This document shows positions 1 through 8,325 of a stretch of DNA of 34,801 nucleotides, piece after piece. The translations under genes were made by a program, and so were the position numbers. The notes under the pieces are model-generated. The model did not search any database and was not told where the DNA came from. It saw nothing but the letters and a program-made list of their open reading frames with translations. Origin of the DNA: a bacterium HR37 (lineage in GTDB: Bacteria; Desulfobacterota_D; UBA1144; Nemesobacterales; CSP1-2); assembly GCA_002898375.1 (NCBI GenBank), contig BEIN01000024.1, positions 1-34,801 of the forward strand, written 5' to 3'. Within the stretch, counting starts at the first letter, position 1; each line of letters opens with the position of its first letter.

Positions 1-711
1 ATCAAGGTCAAGCAGGCTGATACCGTACTTACTCAACATGTCATCAAAGCCCTTTGACACTATATAGGGGTCATTTGAAAGCCTCTTTTCATGGATATGG
101 TACCTGACCAGAGCCTCTTCTATAAAGTCAAACTTAAAGCACCTAGAAATCCTTATCCACAAATCGTGGTCTACCCCATAGGATATACCCTCATCAAACA
201 GGCCAACCCTATCTATACATTCCCTTCTTAAAAGAACGGTAGATGGTGTACCCACCTCGTTTTTAATGAGAAGATCACTGTAAAGATCCCCTCTCTTTGA
301 AGGGAGCCTCTTTCCTATTACCCTCTTTGTGTGGGCATCAACTATGTAAAAACCGGTATAAACACAGCCTATATCTGATGAAGCACTCTCCATAAACTCT
401 ACCTGCTTTCTCAGCTTATCTGGCAACCACTCATCGTCATCATCTAAAAACGCAACAAACTCAGCCCTGGGATCCAAATTCCCTAACCCCGCATTTCTTG
501 CACCAGCCTCCCCTCTATTGTTTTCAAGGCATATGTACCTTATCCTTTTATCACCAAAGCTACTCACTATCTCTTCTGTATTGTCTCCTGAGGCATCATC
601 AACCACTATCAACTCAAAATCCTCAAATGTCTGGTTTAACACACTTGAAATCGCCAAGTGGAGAAAACCAGGACGTCTGTAGGTGGGAAGTATTATACTA
701 ACCCTTGGCAT
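1..711 (-). CDS. Family 2 glycosyltransferase (C-terminus cut by window edge)
   Basis: The reading frame is open from an ATG at 711 to the left edge (237 codons, no stop), so the C-terminus is missing. The N-terminus begins MPRVSIILPTYRRPGFLHLA, the GT-A nucleotide-sugar-binding start of family GT2, followed by a VVDDAS motif near residue 38 and an LDDDDEWLP motif near residue 96 that carries the DXD metal/nucleotide-sugar site. GT2 enzymes transfer a sugar from a UDP- or GDP-sugar during polysaccharide or LPS synthesis on the cytoplasmic side of the membrane. The gene lies 39 nt downstream of ugd, in one leftward unit with ugd and glmS, which supply UDP-glucuronate and glucosamine-6-phosphate. 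The acceptor and sugar cannot be read from the sequence. Confidence 0.9.
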   Translation of the reverse strand, partial: MPRVSIILPTYRRPGFLHLAISSVLNQTFEDFELIVVDDASGDNTEEIVSSFGDKRIRYICLENNRGEAGARNAGLGNLDPRAEFVAFLDDDDEWLPDKLRKQVEFMESASSDIGCVYTGFYIVDAHTKRVIGKRLPSKRGDLYSDLLIKNEVGTPSTVLLRRECIDRVGLFDEGISYGVDHDLWIRISRCFKFDFIEEALVRYHIHEKRLSNDPYIVSKGFDDMLSKYGISLLDLD

Positions 712-750
712 TCTTATAATTATACACCCAAAACATAAACACCTTTATCC

Positions 751-2070
751 TCAATCAACGGGAATAGAATTTGACACACCAACCCCAAAGTACTTAAACC
801 CGAGCCTCTCCAGTTTCTTTGGATCATAGAGGTTTCTGCCATCAAAGATAACAGGGATCCTCATAATCTTCTTTAAAGTATCAAAATCAGGCTGTCTGTA
901 CTCGTTCCACTCCGTATGTATGACAAGGGCATGAGCATCTACACAGGCATCGTAATTTGACTCCGCATACCTCACCTTGTCCCCAAAGTACTCACGTGCC
1001 CTTCCCATGGCCACAGGGTCATGTACAACAACCTCTGCTCCATGTGAAATGAGCCTGTTTACTATAAAGAGAGAGGGCGCCTCCCTTAGATCATCGGTCT
1101 TTGGCTTAAAGGAAAGCCCCCACACACCTATCCTCTTTCCGCTTAAATTGCCCCTAAAGAATGTCTTTATCTTATTCCAGAAGATCTCCCTCTGATTGGT
1201 GTTAACCTCATCTGTAGCCTTACAGATCTTCAACTCATACCCCATTCGCTCTGCAGTCTTTATAAGAGCCTTTATATCCTTGGGAAAGCATGAGCCTCCA
1301 TAACCTATTCCCGGGAAAAGAAAAGAGCGTCCTATTCTGCTGTCAGCCCCTATTATTAGCCTTATCTCTGAAACGTCTGCCCCCACAAGCTCACAGAGAT
1401 TTGCCATCTCGTTCATAAAAGAGATCCTCGTTGCAAGCATGGCATTGGCAGCGTACTTTGCAAGCTCAGCAGACCTTATAGAGGCTATTATTGCCCTATC
1501 ACCTGATCTCATAAAAGGCGAGTAAAGCTCCTTTAATATGCCCGCAACAGATGGCTTATCGGCACCTATTACAACCCTATCAGGCTTCATAAAATCCTCT
1601 ACCGCTGCCCCCTCTTTTAGGAACTCCGGATTCGATGCAACATCGAACTCAATATCGGTAACACTGCGTATCACCTCCCTTACCTTCTCGGTGGTTCCAA
1701 CAGGAACCGTACTCTTTGTAACAACAATCTTGTAGTCGTTCATGCTTTTCCCTATAGAACGGGCAACATCCAAAACAGCACTCACATCCGCTGAACCATC
1801 ACCGTCAGGTGGTGTACCCACAGCAATAAAGATTATAAAAGACCTCTGTACAGCCTCTGAGAGATTGGTCGTAAAGTGAAGTCGCCCCTCCTTCAGGTTC
1901 TTCTGAACAAGGTCATCAAGTCCTGGTTCAAAAAAAGGCACTATTCCCTGTGAGAGGCTTCTTATCTTTCCCTCATCTATATCAACACATATAACGTTGT
2001 TTCCGCTTTCAGCAAGACATGCTCCTGTAACAAGCCCAACGTATCCTGTTCCCACAACACATATATTCAT
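751..2070 (-). CDS. ugd: UDP-glucose 6-dehydrogenase
   Basis: It oxidises UDP-glucose to UDP-glucuronate with two NAD+, a precursor for capsule or LPS sugars. The 439-aa length is normal for the family. The N-terminus has the Rossmann loop GTGYVGLVTG (residues 7-16) followed by VDID; the catalytic cysteine lies in YGGSCFPKD near residue 260; the C-terminal UDP-binding domain contains GLSFKPKTDDLREAPS. A strong AGGAGG ribosome binding site precedes the ATG. It starts 33 nt after glmS and ends 39 nt before the glycosyltransferase, so the three are probably co-transcribed. Paralogues such as UDP-ManNAc dehydrogenase share the fold, but the Cys loop and hinge favour Ugd. Confidence 0.95.
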   Translation of the reverse strand: MNICVVGTGYVGLVTGACLAESGNNVICVDIDEGKIRSLSQGIVPFFEPGLDDLVQKNLKEGRLHFTTNLSEAVQRSFIIFIAVGTPPDGDGSADVSAVLDVARSIGKSMNDYKIVVTKSTVPVGTTEKVREVIRSVTDIEFDVASNPEFLKEGAAVEDFMKPDRVVIGADKPSVAGILKELYSPFMRSGDRAIIASIRSAELAKYAANAMLATRISFMNEMANLCELVGADVSEIRLIIGADSRIGRSFLFPGIGYGGSCFPKDIKALIKTAERMGYELKICKATDEVNTNQREIFWNKIKTFFRGNLSGKRIGVWGLSFKPKTDDLREAPSLFIVNRLISHGAEVVVHDPVAMGRAREYFGDKVRYAESNYDACVDAHALVIHTEWNEYRQPDFDTLKKIMRIPVIFDGRNLYDPKKLERLGFKYFGVGVSNSIPVD

Positions 2071-2103
2071 CTTCCAAAACCTCCTCTACTCATACTTTAA
2101 AAA

Positions 2104-3945
2104 TCACTCAACCGTTACGCTCTTTGCCAGGTTCCTGGGCTGGTCTATATCACATCCCCTGTTTCTGGCTATGTAGTAAGCTAAAAGCTGCAAGGGAACT
2201 GCATAGAGTATAGGGGTTAGAAGATCATTTGACTTTGGAACATAAAAAACGTGGTCAACCTTGCTTCTAAGGTATCTATCCCCCAAGGTTGTAAGTGCTA
2301 TTACGGTTCCTTCCCTTGCCTTTACCTCCTCGACATTGCCAAGCATCTTCTCGTAGATAGAGTTTCTCGGAACAAGTGCAACAACGACCATATCCTCGTC
2401 TATAAGGGCTATTGGACCGTGCTTCATCTCCCCTCCTGCATACCCCTCTGCATGAATATAGGAGATCTCCTTTAACTTTAAAGCCCCCTCTAAAGCCACA
2501 GGATAGGTAACACCTCTTCCAAGGAAAAGAAAGTTCTTTCTCTCCCAGTAGAGGTTTGCTAGGTTCTCAATTTCTGATTCCCTCTCAATTACCCTCTCTA
2601 TACTTTCGGGGATGCTCTTAAGCTCGGATATAAATTTACAGAAAAGAATATCAGATACCAATCCCCTTACCCTTCCCAGGAAAAGAGCAAACATATATAG
2701 TGCTACAAGCTGAGAAGTAAAAGCCTTTGTTGAAGCAACCCCTATTTCAGGACCTGCATGGGTGTAGATCACACCATCTGCTTCCCTTGTAGCACTACTC
2801 TCCACAACGTTACAAATAGTTAAAACCTTGGAGCCTTCTGCCTTGGCCTTCCTCATGGCTCCCAAGGTATCAGCGGTCTCTCCAGACTGTGTTATGCCTA
2901 TTGTCAAGGTTCTCTTATCAATTAAAGGAGACCTGTATCTGAACTCAGATGCCAGATCCACCTCAACAGGAATCCGGGCTAAAGATTCTATCATAAACTT
3001 ACCAATAAGTGAAGCATGCCAGGAAGTTCCACAAGCAACCAGATAGATTCTAGACAGATTCAGGATCTCATCCCTTGAGAGATTAAGATCCCTCCACTCA
3101 AGGCCATCCTTACCATTCACAAGGGTTATTCCGCTCCAGGTATTCCTTATAGCCTGAGGTTGCTCATGTATCTCTTTAAGCATAAAGTGCGGATAGCCGT
3201 TTTTTTCCGCAAGATCAGCATCCCAGGTTACATGGTATGTGCTTTTTTGCTTCCTGCAACCGCTTTCGACATCAAAAACCTCTAAACCTTTTTTATCAAG
3301 TACCGCAACCTCGTTATCGTCTAAAAAGATTACATCTCTTGTATACCGAAGTAGAGGTGTAACATCTGAAGCAACAAAGTACTCTCCCCTGCCACACCCT
3401 ATAACCAGAGGACTGGATCTCCTTGCTACAACCATCCTATCAGGGCTAAGGTTGCTTATAACAGCAAGGGCAAAGGTTCCCTTTATCTCACCCAGTGCCC
3501 TTAAAACGGCATCCCTTAGATCCTTGCCCTCCACCAGGTATTTCTCGATAAGATGAGATACAACCTCTGTATCGGTTTGAGAAGAAAAAACGTGCCCTTC
3601 AGAAGTAAGGGCATCTCTAAGCAGGGCATGATTCTCTATTATCCCGTTGTGAACAACAACCACCCTGCCTGAGCAGTCACAGTGAGGGTGTGCGTTGGTC
3701 TCAGTTGGCCTCCCATGTGTAGCCCAACGCGTATGACCTATTCCAATAGTGCTTCTATACTCGTGTCCGTTAATCTTGGACTCCAGATTCGATAACTTAC
3801 CAACGGTCTTTTTTACAACAATCCCTCCGTTCTCATAAAATGCAATACCTGCTGAATCATATCCCCTGTACTCAAGCCTTTTAAGCCCCTCTAGAAGAAT
3901 GGGTATAGCATTTCTATCTCCAATATATCCTACTATTCCACACAT
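2104..3945 (-). CDS. glmS: Glutamine-fructose-6-phosphate aminotransferase (isomerizing)
   Basis: It makes glucosamine-6-phosphate from fructose-6-phosphate and glutamine, the first step to UDP-GlcNAc for peptidoglycan, LPS and other glycans. The 613-aa length matches the family. It begins MCGIVGYIG, with Cys2 becoming the N-terminal nucleophile of the glutaminase domain after Met removal; GHTRWATHG and HNGIIEN are the glutaminase signatures. Two SIS domains follow (VACGTSWHA, TQSGETADT, GRGVTYPVALEGALKLKE), and the C-terminus ends DQPRNLAKSVTVE, as in E. coli GlmS. An AGGT-type ribosome binding site lies 7 nt before the ATG. I see no glmS ribozyme: only 55 nt separate it from the preceding gene. 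It is in the same leftward unit as ugd. Confidence 0.97.
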   Translation of the reverse strand: MCGIVGYIGDRNAIPILLEGLKRLEYRGYDSAGIAFYENGGIVVKKTVGKLSNLESKINGHEYRSTIGIGHTRWATHGRPTETNAHPHCDCSGRVVVVHNGIIENHALLRDALTSEGHVFSSQTDTEVVSHLIEKYLVEGKDLRDAVLRALGEIKGTFALAVISNLSPDRMVVARRSSPLVIGCGRGEYFVASDVTPLLRYTRDVIFLDDNEVAVLDKKGLEVFDVESGCRKQKSTYHVTWDADLAEKNGYPHFMLKEIHEQPQAIRNTWSGITLVNGKDGLEWRDLNLSRDEILNLSRIYLVACGTSWHASLIGKFMIESLARIPVEVDLASEFRYRSPLIDKRTLTIGITQSGETADTLGAMRKAKAEGSKVLTICNVVESSATREADGVIYTHAGPEIGVASTKAFTSQLVALYMFALFLGRVRGLVSDILFCKFISELKSIPESIERVIERESEIENLANLYWERKNFLFLGRGVTYPVALEGALKLKEISYIHAEGYAGGEMKHGPIALIDEDMVVVALVPRNSIYEKMLGNVEEVKAREGTVIALTTLGDRYLRSKVDHVFYVPKSNDLLTPILYAVPLQLLAYYIARNRGCDIDQPRNLAKSVTVE

Positions 3946-3962
3946 GGTGATACCTCCAAAAC

Positions 3963-3977
3963 GGGGAATTTCTCCCC
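3963..3977 (-). other. Small hairpin between receiver gene and glmS
   Basis: On the minus strand the stem GGGGA / TCCCC encloses the loop GAAAT and is followed by GTTTTGGAGG, which contains the glmS ribosome binding site. It could be a weak attenuator or translational control element for glmS. The stem is only 5 bp and the T-run is poor, so a function is uncertain. Confidence 0.3.
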
Positions 3978-4000
3978 AAGATGCATATGATTAATCACGC

Positions 4001-4471
4001 TTAGAAAGAAACAGCCTCTTTTCCAACAAAGCAGCTGGAAAATCCAGATATTACCTTTGCCATGGTTTTACGTGGTATCCAGACCTCACCGCTGAGCAAA
4101 GCACGCACCGATTTTAAGAACTCAGAGGAATCAGCGTTCTTAAGTATATAACCCAGGGCACCAGCACATAAGGCCCTAATAACCTTTTCCTCATCGTATT
4201 TTGAGAAAAGCAAAAGAACCTTAAGGGAAGGTAGCTCTTTTCTTATCAACCTTAGGATTTTTATAAGATCCAGTTTTTTCATATCTGCATCAAGCAGAAG
4301 CAGCTCAGCCTCGATCCTTCGTGAGATGAGCCTCTGAAGCTCCTTGGACTTGGAAACAAGGGCTATGATCTTTATATCCTTACAGGGTTTTAAGATCCTG
4401 CAAATTGCTTCCCTATCCAGGGCATACTCAGATGCAACAATCAACCTGTGTTCCTTACATTCGGTTAGCAA
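4001..4471 (-). CDS. Receiver-only NarL-type protein lacking the DNA-binding domain
   Basis: This 156-aa protein is a paralogue of the receiver domain of the regulator at 4671-5381: the two align along their whole receivers (IxxVAS/VVAC start, LLLLD phosphoacceptor Asp61, GYILKNAD with the conserved Lys) and both run to an xFSS linker, where this one stops. No LuxR-type helix-turn-helix follows, and none can be found in the 55 nt to glmS. The two acidic residues that normally bind Mg2+ are Ser14-Glu15 here, and the switch Thr/Ser is Phe, so normal phosphorylation is doubtful. The start is a TTG with a GGAG ribosome binding site. It may heterodimerise with the full-length regulator as an antagonist or sensor; this is inference. 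Confidence 0.75.
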   Translation of the reverse strand: MLTECKEHRLIVASEYALDREAICRILKPCKDIKIIALVSKSKELQRLISRRIEAELLLLDADMKKLDLIKILRLIRKELPSLKVLLLFSKYDEEKVIRALCAGALGYILKNADSSEFLKSVRALLSGEVWIPRKTMAKVISGFSSCFVGKEAVSF

Positions 4472-4556
4472 CGTCTATCTCCAAAGCCGAAAAAAGCATC
4501 CGCTACTCACCCCCAGGGTGAATCCTTCAAGATAAAAACAACCAAGTGACGTTTAT

Positions 4557-4586
4557 ATTTAACCTTAGAAAACAACCCTAGTTCAA
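4557..4586 (-). promoter_or_regulatory. Weak sigma-70 promoter for the receiver-glmS-ugd unit
   Basis: On the minus strand TTGAAC (4581-4586) is followed after 18 nt by TTAAAT (4557-4562). The -35 lies inside an inverted repeat TTCAA-N11-TTGAA (4582-4602). The -10 is poor, so the call is tentative. Confidence 0.4.
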
Positions 4587-4589
4587 TTG

Positions 4590-4652
4590 GACTTTGGTTG
4601 AATTAACCCCTTACAGGAAGTATTGATAACCCTATACTCTCTAACTTTAGTC
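4590..4652. promoter_or_regulatory. Two RACTNNRGTY palindromic sites upstream of the receiver gene
   Basis: GACTTTGGTT (4590-4599) sits just upstream of the predicted -35 of the receiver-glmS unit, and AACTTTAGTC (4643-4652) lies between it and the end of the full-length regulator gene. The same motif recurs four times in the promoter region at 5981-6061. Being two-fold symmetric (ACT-NN-AGT) and placed at promoters, they could be operators for the NarL-type regulator encoded here. The binding partner is inferred. Confidence 0.45.
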
Positions 4653-4666
4653 TATAAGATATGGGC

Positions 4667-4678
4667 TAAGCTAGCTTA
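4667..4678. other. 12-bp perfect palindrome at the end of the regulator gene
   Basis: TAAGCTAGCTTA overlaps the TAG stop of the regulator gene, and a wider inverted repeat TATAAG (4654-4659) / CTTATA (4675-4680) surrounds it. There is no T-run after it on the minus strand, so it is not a clear terminator. Confidence 0.3.
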
Positions 4679-5381
4679 TAAACCCGTTTCGGAAGCCATA
4701 GAGTATGAGTTCAGACCTGTTTTTTACAGAGAGTTTCTTAAATATCTTATACAGATGAAACTTAACCGTTTTTTCGCTTAAAAACAGGTCTTGAGCTATG
4801 GCCTTGTTACTATATCCCTTTAAAACCAGCTTTACAATCTTTGCCTCGGTTTCGGTAAGGTTATAAACCTGATCATTCCCCTTACCCCTGCCCCGCTTCT
4901 TGGGCGGTGATGAGAAGGTATCCAGAACCTTTGACATCATCTTTCTCTCAAGCCACAACTCACCATCACTTACAACCCTTACCGCTTTAAGAAGCTGGGA
5001 AGCATCGGCGTTTTTTGATAGATACCCCCTTACACCAGAACGAATAGCGTTTATTATGCTGCTTTCACTGTAGTTATCGTTTACAATAAGAATCACCTTC
5101 GCAGCTTTGTTCTTCTTAAGAAGCTGGAGAACCTTTTTAAAGTTTAACCCCTGTAGCTCTACATCAAGCAAAAGGATATCGAATTTGAATTCCTCACAGG
5201 TTTGAACCAGATCCAAAAGATTGGATACCCTGGATACAACCTGGATATCCTTTTGCCCTTCAAATATCTTACAGATTCCCTCCCTCAGAAGGGGATAGTA
5301 ACAGGCTACAACAACCTTTATAACTTCCTCCCCCTTGCCACCCTTCTTGACCGTAGCAACACTGCTTTTAAGTTCGGACAT
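4671..5381 (-). CDS. NarL/FixJ-type response regulator with atypical receiver
   Basis: A 236-aa transcription regulator. Residues 20-145 are a receiver domain with the phosphoacceptor Asp73 in ILLLDVEL and the conserved Lys in GYLSKNAD; residues 170-236 are a LuxR/GerE helix-turn-helix (LTETEAKIVKLVLKGYSNKA, then SEKTVKFHLYKIFKKL). The acidic pair that should coordinate Mg2+ is Cys27-Tyr28 and the switch Thr is Val, so it may act without phosphorylation or use another signal. A GGAGG ribosome binding site lies 8 nt before the ATG. It follows the NusG-like gene by 20 nt, and its neighbours (glmS, ugd, glycosyltransferase) suggest control of a surface polysaccharide. No cognate kinase is adjacent. 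Confidence 0.85.
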   Translation of the reverse strand: MSELKSSVATVKKGGKGEEVIKVVVACYYPLLREGICKIFEGQKDIQVVSRVSNLLDLVQTCEEFKFDILLLDVELQGLNFKKVLQLLKKNKAAKVILIVNDNYSESSIINAIRSGVRGYLSKNADASQLLKAVRVVSDGELWLERKMMSKVLDTFSSPPKKRGRGKGNDQVYNLTETEAKIVKLVLKGYSNKAIAQDLFLSEKTVKFHLYKIFKKLSVKNRSELILYGFRNGFIS

Positions 5382-5401
5382 TTAACATACCTCCAAATTC
5401 A

Positions 5402-5956
5402 CTAAATAGGTTCTATATCAAGCACATCAATTTCCACACAGACGGACCTCTTGATTAAATCTATTGACAGTACCACCTTGTGCTTGGATTTCTTATCAAC
5501 AATCCTGCCAACAACTCCCTGTAGAGGCCCACTTTTTATAATCACTTCCCTTCCCTTATCAAAATAGGGATAGGGATCATACTTTAGTTTGCTTTCAACA
5601 AGAACCCTTACAGACTCAATCTGCTCCTTTGGAATGGGAACAGGGGTACCATTACAACCCACAACCTTTAAAACCCCTCTTGTATAGATAACCTTGTATA
5701 TATCTTCTTTCCTTATATTGACGAACAGATACGAGGGGAAAAGGGGAACACTTATTAATTTCTTGCGATCCTTCCACTGTGATACAACCTCCCTTAAGGG
5801 CAGAAAGGTTCTAACACCACGTACTCTAAGGTTTATCTCAGCCACCTTTTCGTGCCTGCTTTTGGTATACACAGCATACCACAGGCACTCCCTTTCCTGC
5901 TCCCCAAGTTCCTCATATGAATTGTTTATTATAACGCTTTTAGCCAAAATACCCAT
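5402..5956 (-). CDS. Specialised NusG paralogue (RfaH/UpxY/LoaP-like antiterminator)
   Basis: The 184-aa protein has a NusG N-terminal (NGN) domain starting LWYAVYTKSRHEKVAEINL at about residue 25, with RTFLPLREVVSQWKDR and PLFPSYLFVNI as in NusG. A C-terminal KOW domain follows (GREVIIKSGPLQGVVGRIVD). Housekeeping NusG genes lie beside secE and ribosomal genes; this one heads a glmS-ugd-glycosyltransferase locus, the usual setting of RfaH, UpxY and LoaP paralogues, which ride with RNA polymerase and suppress termination in long polysaccharide operons. The ATG at 5956 has no clear Shine-Dalgarno and adds about 24 residues before the NGN domain. The paralogue assignment rests on context and sequence; the recruitment signal is unknown. 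Confidence 0.85.
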   Translation of the reverse strand: MGILAKSVIINNSYEELGEQERECLWYAVYTKSRHEKVAEINLRVRGVRTFLPLREVVSQWKDRKKLISVPLFPSYLFVNIRKEDIYKVIYTRGVLKVVGCNGTPVPIPKEQIESVRVLVESKLKYDPYPYFDKGREVIIKSGPLQGVVGRIVDKKSKHKVVLSIDLIKRSVCVEIDVLDIEPI

Positions 5957-5980
5957 ATTACTGCTATTACTGCAAACTCA

Positions 5981-6061
5981 AACTAAAGTTAAGTTAATTA
6001 AAACCCTAAATAATACTAAAGTCAATTAGACTTCAGTTAGTCTGTATTTATAACTTTGGTT
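5981..6061. promoter_or_regulatory. Cluster of four RACTNNRGTY palindromes at the nusG-like promoter
   Basis: Sites read AACTAAAGTT (5981-5990), TACTAAAGTC (6014-6023), GACTTCAGTT (6029-6038) and AACTTTGGTT (6052-6061). Relative to the promoter at 5997-6025, one lies at the predicted transcription start, one overlaps the -35 and two are upstream, as for a regulator's multi-site operator. The last overlaps the dprA stop codon. A tenth-base mismatch copy also occurs inside the nusG-like gene near 5580, so some background occurrence exists. Confidence 0.5.
5997..6025 (-). promoter_or_regulatory. Sigma-70 promoter of the nusG-like/regulator operon
   Basis: On the minus strand TTGACT (6020-6025) and TTTAAT (5997-6002) are separated by 17 nt. 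Each hexamer matches consensus at five of six positions. Transcription should start near 5990, about 34 nt before the ATG. Confidence 0.7.
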
Positions 6062-7169
6062 ATAATCTCTTAACCTTAAAGAACTTTCCGGGAAGCTGAA
6101 CAACAAGGCCCTTTAACTCCATAGAGAGAAGAAGAGAAAGCACCCTTGCTGGCTCAAGACCGCTTAGTTTAACAACATCATCGACATGAACAGCCCCATC
6201 CGAAAGCAACACATACAACGCCTTCTCTTCCCCGGATAGAGAATCAGGAAAAACCTTCTTTTCGTCAGACCGAACACCCTCTTTACTTCTTAAGGCCCTA
6301 AATGCCTCTATCTCATCAACTATATCGTCTACCGACTCAACAAGCTTTGCCCCTTTCTTTATTAACCGATTGCATCCAGCACTCAATTTGCTAAATATGT
6401 TTCCGGGCACGGCAAATACATCTCTTCCCTGCTCCAGGGCAAAAAATGCAGTAATAAGAGAGCCGCTTCTGTCTGAGGCCTGAACCACAACCACACCCAG
6501 AGAAAGCCCACTTATTATACGGTTTCTCCTCGGGAAGTTAACGGAGTCAGGAGGTGTTCCAAGGGGAAACTCAGATACTACCGCTCCCTGAGTTAAAATC
6601 CGTTCATAGAGCTTTTTGTTCTCAGGGGGATAAACCACATCCAGACCAGAACCAAGAACAGCTATGGTTCTTCCTCCCCTCTTTAGGGCGCTTAAATGAG
6701 CCAGAGAATCAACTCCCCTTGCAAGACCACTTACAACGGTAATCCCAAGCTCAGCAACCTCCCCGGAGAGCTTCTCAGCAACGGATCTGCCATAGTGATC
6801 AGGATTCCTTGTTCCAACGATTGCAAGAGAAAGCTCATCATCAGCGTGGTAGTTTCCCTTTACGTAAAGCAGGGGAGGAGGGTTGTAAATACCGGTAAGG
6901 TTCCTCGGGTAGAGAGGGTCTGTAAAAGGCAAAATCTTTATTCCAAGCCTCTCTATCCTGTTAACCTCCTTCTCAACGCCTTCCCAGTCAGAAAACTCTT
7001 TTATAGCCTTTACCGCCCTATCCCCTACTCCCTCAACACTTTTAAGGCTGGAGGTATCTGCACTGAAAACCTCTTTTGGATCCCCAAATCTCGAAATCAG
7101 TGCCTTAAACAAGACATCCCCTATACCATTTACCATTCGAAGCGCAATCCAGTACTTCCAGTCTTTCAT
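6060..7169 (-). CDS. dprA: DNA processing protein DprA
   Basis: DprA binds incoming single-stranded DNA and loads RecA during natural transformation. The 369-aa protein has an N-terminal helix-hairpin-helix part (VNGIGDVLFKALISRFGDP, VEGVGDRAVKAI), the central Rossmann-like domain with LAIVGTRNPDHYGRSVA, GLARGVDSLAH and SEFPLGTPPDSVNFPRRNRI, and a C-terminal winged-helix domain (residues 310-369). Its length matches full-length DprA with the DML1 domain. It starts 51 nt after the radical SAM gene. There is no strong ribosome binding site. The presence of dprA hints at competence, but no other competence genes are in view. Confidence 0.95.
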   Translation of the reverse strand: MKDWKYWIALRMVNGIGDVLFKALISRFGDPKEVFSADTSSLKSVEGVGDRAVKAIKEFSDWEGVEKEVNRIERLGIKILPFTDPLYPRNLTGIYNPPPLLYVKGNYHADDELSLAIVGTRNPDHYGRSVAEKLSGEVAELGITVVSGLARGVDSLAHLSALKRGGRTIAVLGSGLDVVYPPENKKLYERILTQGAVVSEFPLGTPPDSVNFPRRNRIISGLSLGVVVVQASDRSGSLITAFFALEQGRDVFAVPGNIFSKLSAGCNRLIKKGAKLVESVDDIVDEIEAFRALRSKEGVRSDEKKVFPDSLSGEEKALYVLLSDGAVHVDDVVKLSGLEPARVLSLLLSMELKGLVVQLPGKFFKVKRL

Positions 7170-7220
7170 ATCAGAAGAAGTTTTAACCCCAGTTACGGTA
7201 AAGAGTCAAGTGGGTTAAAT

Positions 7221-8156
7221 TTAAGGGTTTACCCGGGTTATATGCTCCCTAAAAAGCCTTCCCTGATAGGTGTTTCTCTTCTCAAGCTCCTCTTCTATGC
7301 CCTTTAGTATCTCAACGTGGGTCTTATTCCATAGCGGAGCTATAAGAAGCTCTCTTGGGGTATCTGTAAAAAGCCTTTCAATAACAATATCCGGGGAGAG
7401 CCGCTCAAGAAAACGTGAAATAAAATCCAGGTACTCCTCGTAGCTAAAAAGATGAAAGGGTTCCTTTGCGTAAAGTCTTGCAAGGGGTGTATTCCGTACT
7501 ATATGAAGGTTGTGAATCTTTAGGAAATCAATCCCCAATCTCGATACCTCATCAGCCATTGCAAGCATCTCATCCTCGGTTTCCGTTGGAAACCCAACTA
7601 TAATGTGTGCTCCTATGTATATTCCCCTTCCCCTGGTTAACTCAATTGCATCAACAACCGACTGGTAATTGTGACCCCTGTTTACAAAGCTTAGGGTTTT
7701 ATCGTAGATAGATTCTATGCCGTACTCAACCGTTACGAACCAATCTCTGGCCAGTTCCTCAAGCAAATCAAGCTTTTCCCTATCTATACAGTCAGAACGT
7801 GTTCCTATTGCAATACCAATTACATCATTATAGCTTAGAGCCTCCCTGTAGAGCCTCTCAAGACGTTCAACGCTTTCGTATGTATTGGTATAGGCCTGAA
7901 AGTAAACGATAAATTTTTCGGCCTTAAAACGTCTTCTAAGGTACTCCATACCGGTTGTAATCTGGTAATCCAGAGAATAACGGGAACGAGCATAGGGAGG
8001 AACAAAACTATCGTTGTTACAGTAAATACAACCTCCTCTGGTAATTCTGCCGTCTCTATTTGGACATGTAAACCCTACATCTACAGATACCTTCTGAACC
8101 CTGCAACCAAACCTCCTCCTAAGGAAGCTGCTATATGAATTGTAACGTTTACCCAT
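7221..8156 (-). CDS. Radical SAM protein, TIGR01212 (YhcC) family
   Basis: The protein carries FTCPNRDGRITRGGCIYC, whose three cysteines bind the [4Fe-4S]/SAM cluster in the spacing peculiar to the YhcC/Elp3-like TIGR01212 family, plus AIGTRSDCI, VEYGIES and the family-specific start GKRYNSYSSFLRRRFG. The frame can begin at a GTG at 8183, but the conserved family start fits the ATG at 8156 (311 aa); neither has a good ribosome binding site. The biochemical role of this family is not established. It lies upstream of dprA in the same direction and may share its transcript. Confidence 0.85.
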   Translation of the reverse strand: MGKRYNSYSSFLRRRFGCRVQKVSVDVGFTCPNRDGRITRGGCIYCNNDSFVPPYARSRYSLDYQITTGMEYLRRRFKAEKFIVYFQAYTNTYESVERLERLYREALSYNDVIGIAIGTRSDCIDREKLDLLEELARDWFVTVEYGIESIYDKTLSFVNRGHNYQSVVDAIELTRGRGIYIGAHIIVGFPTETEDEMLAMADEVSRLGIDFLKIHNLHIVRNTPLARLYAKEPFHLFSYEEYLDFISRFLERLSPDIVIERLFTDTPRELLIAPLWNKTHVEILKGIEEELEKRNTYQGRLFREHITRVNP

Positions 8157-8325
8157 ATTTTTATAGTCTAACCCAAACCACACGAAGGAAAAAGTAATCT
8201 CAGGTTATATAATAAAAGCTCTCTAGCCTTAAACATCCTCCCCATACACACCCACCTGGAGTTTTTAAAAAGCTAAAGAAGGTTTTAAGCAATTTATTGG
8301 ATACCGTCCAGTGCATAACAACCGG

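Noticed and set aside
3946-4000. glmS ribozyme upstream of glmS
   Set aside because: The space is only 55 nt, too short, and shows just a 5-bp hairpin.
8184-8325. A short frame with a GGGGAGG start-like sequence upstream of the radical SAM gene
   Set aside because: The putative ribosome binding site directly abuts the ATG, and the 22-residue product has no recognisable features.
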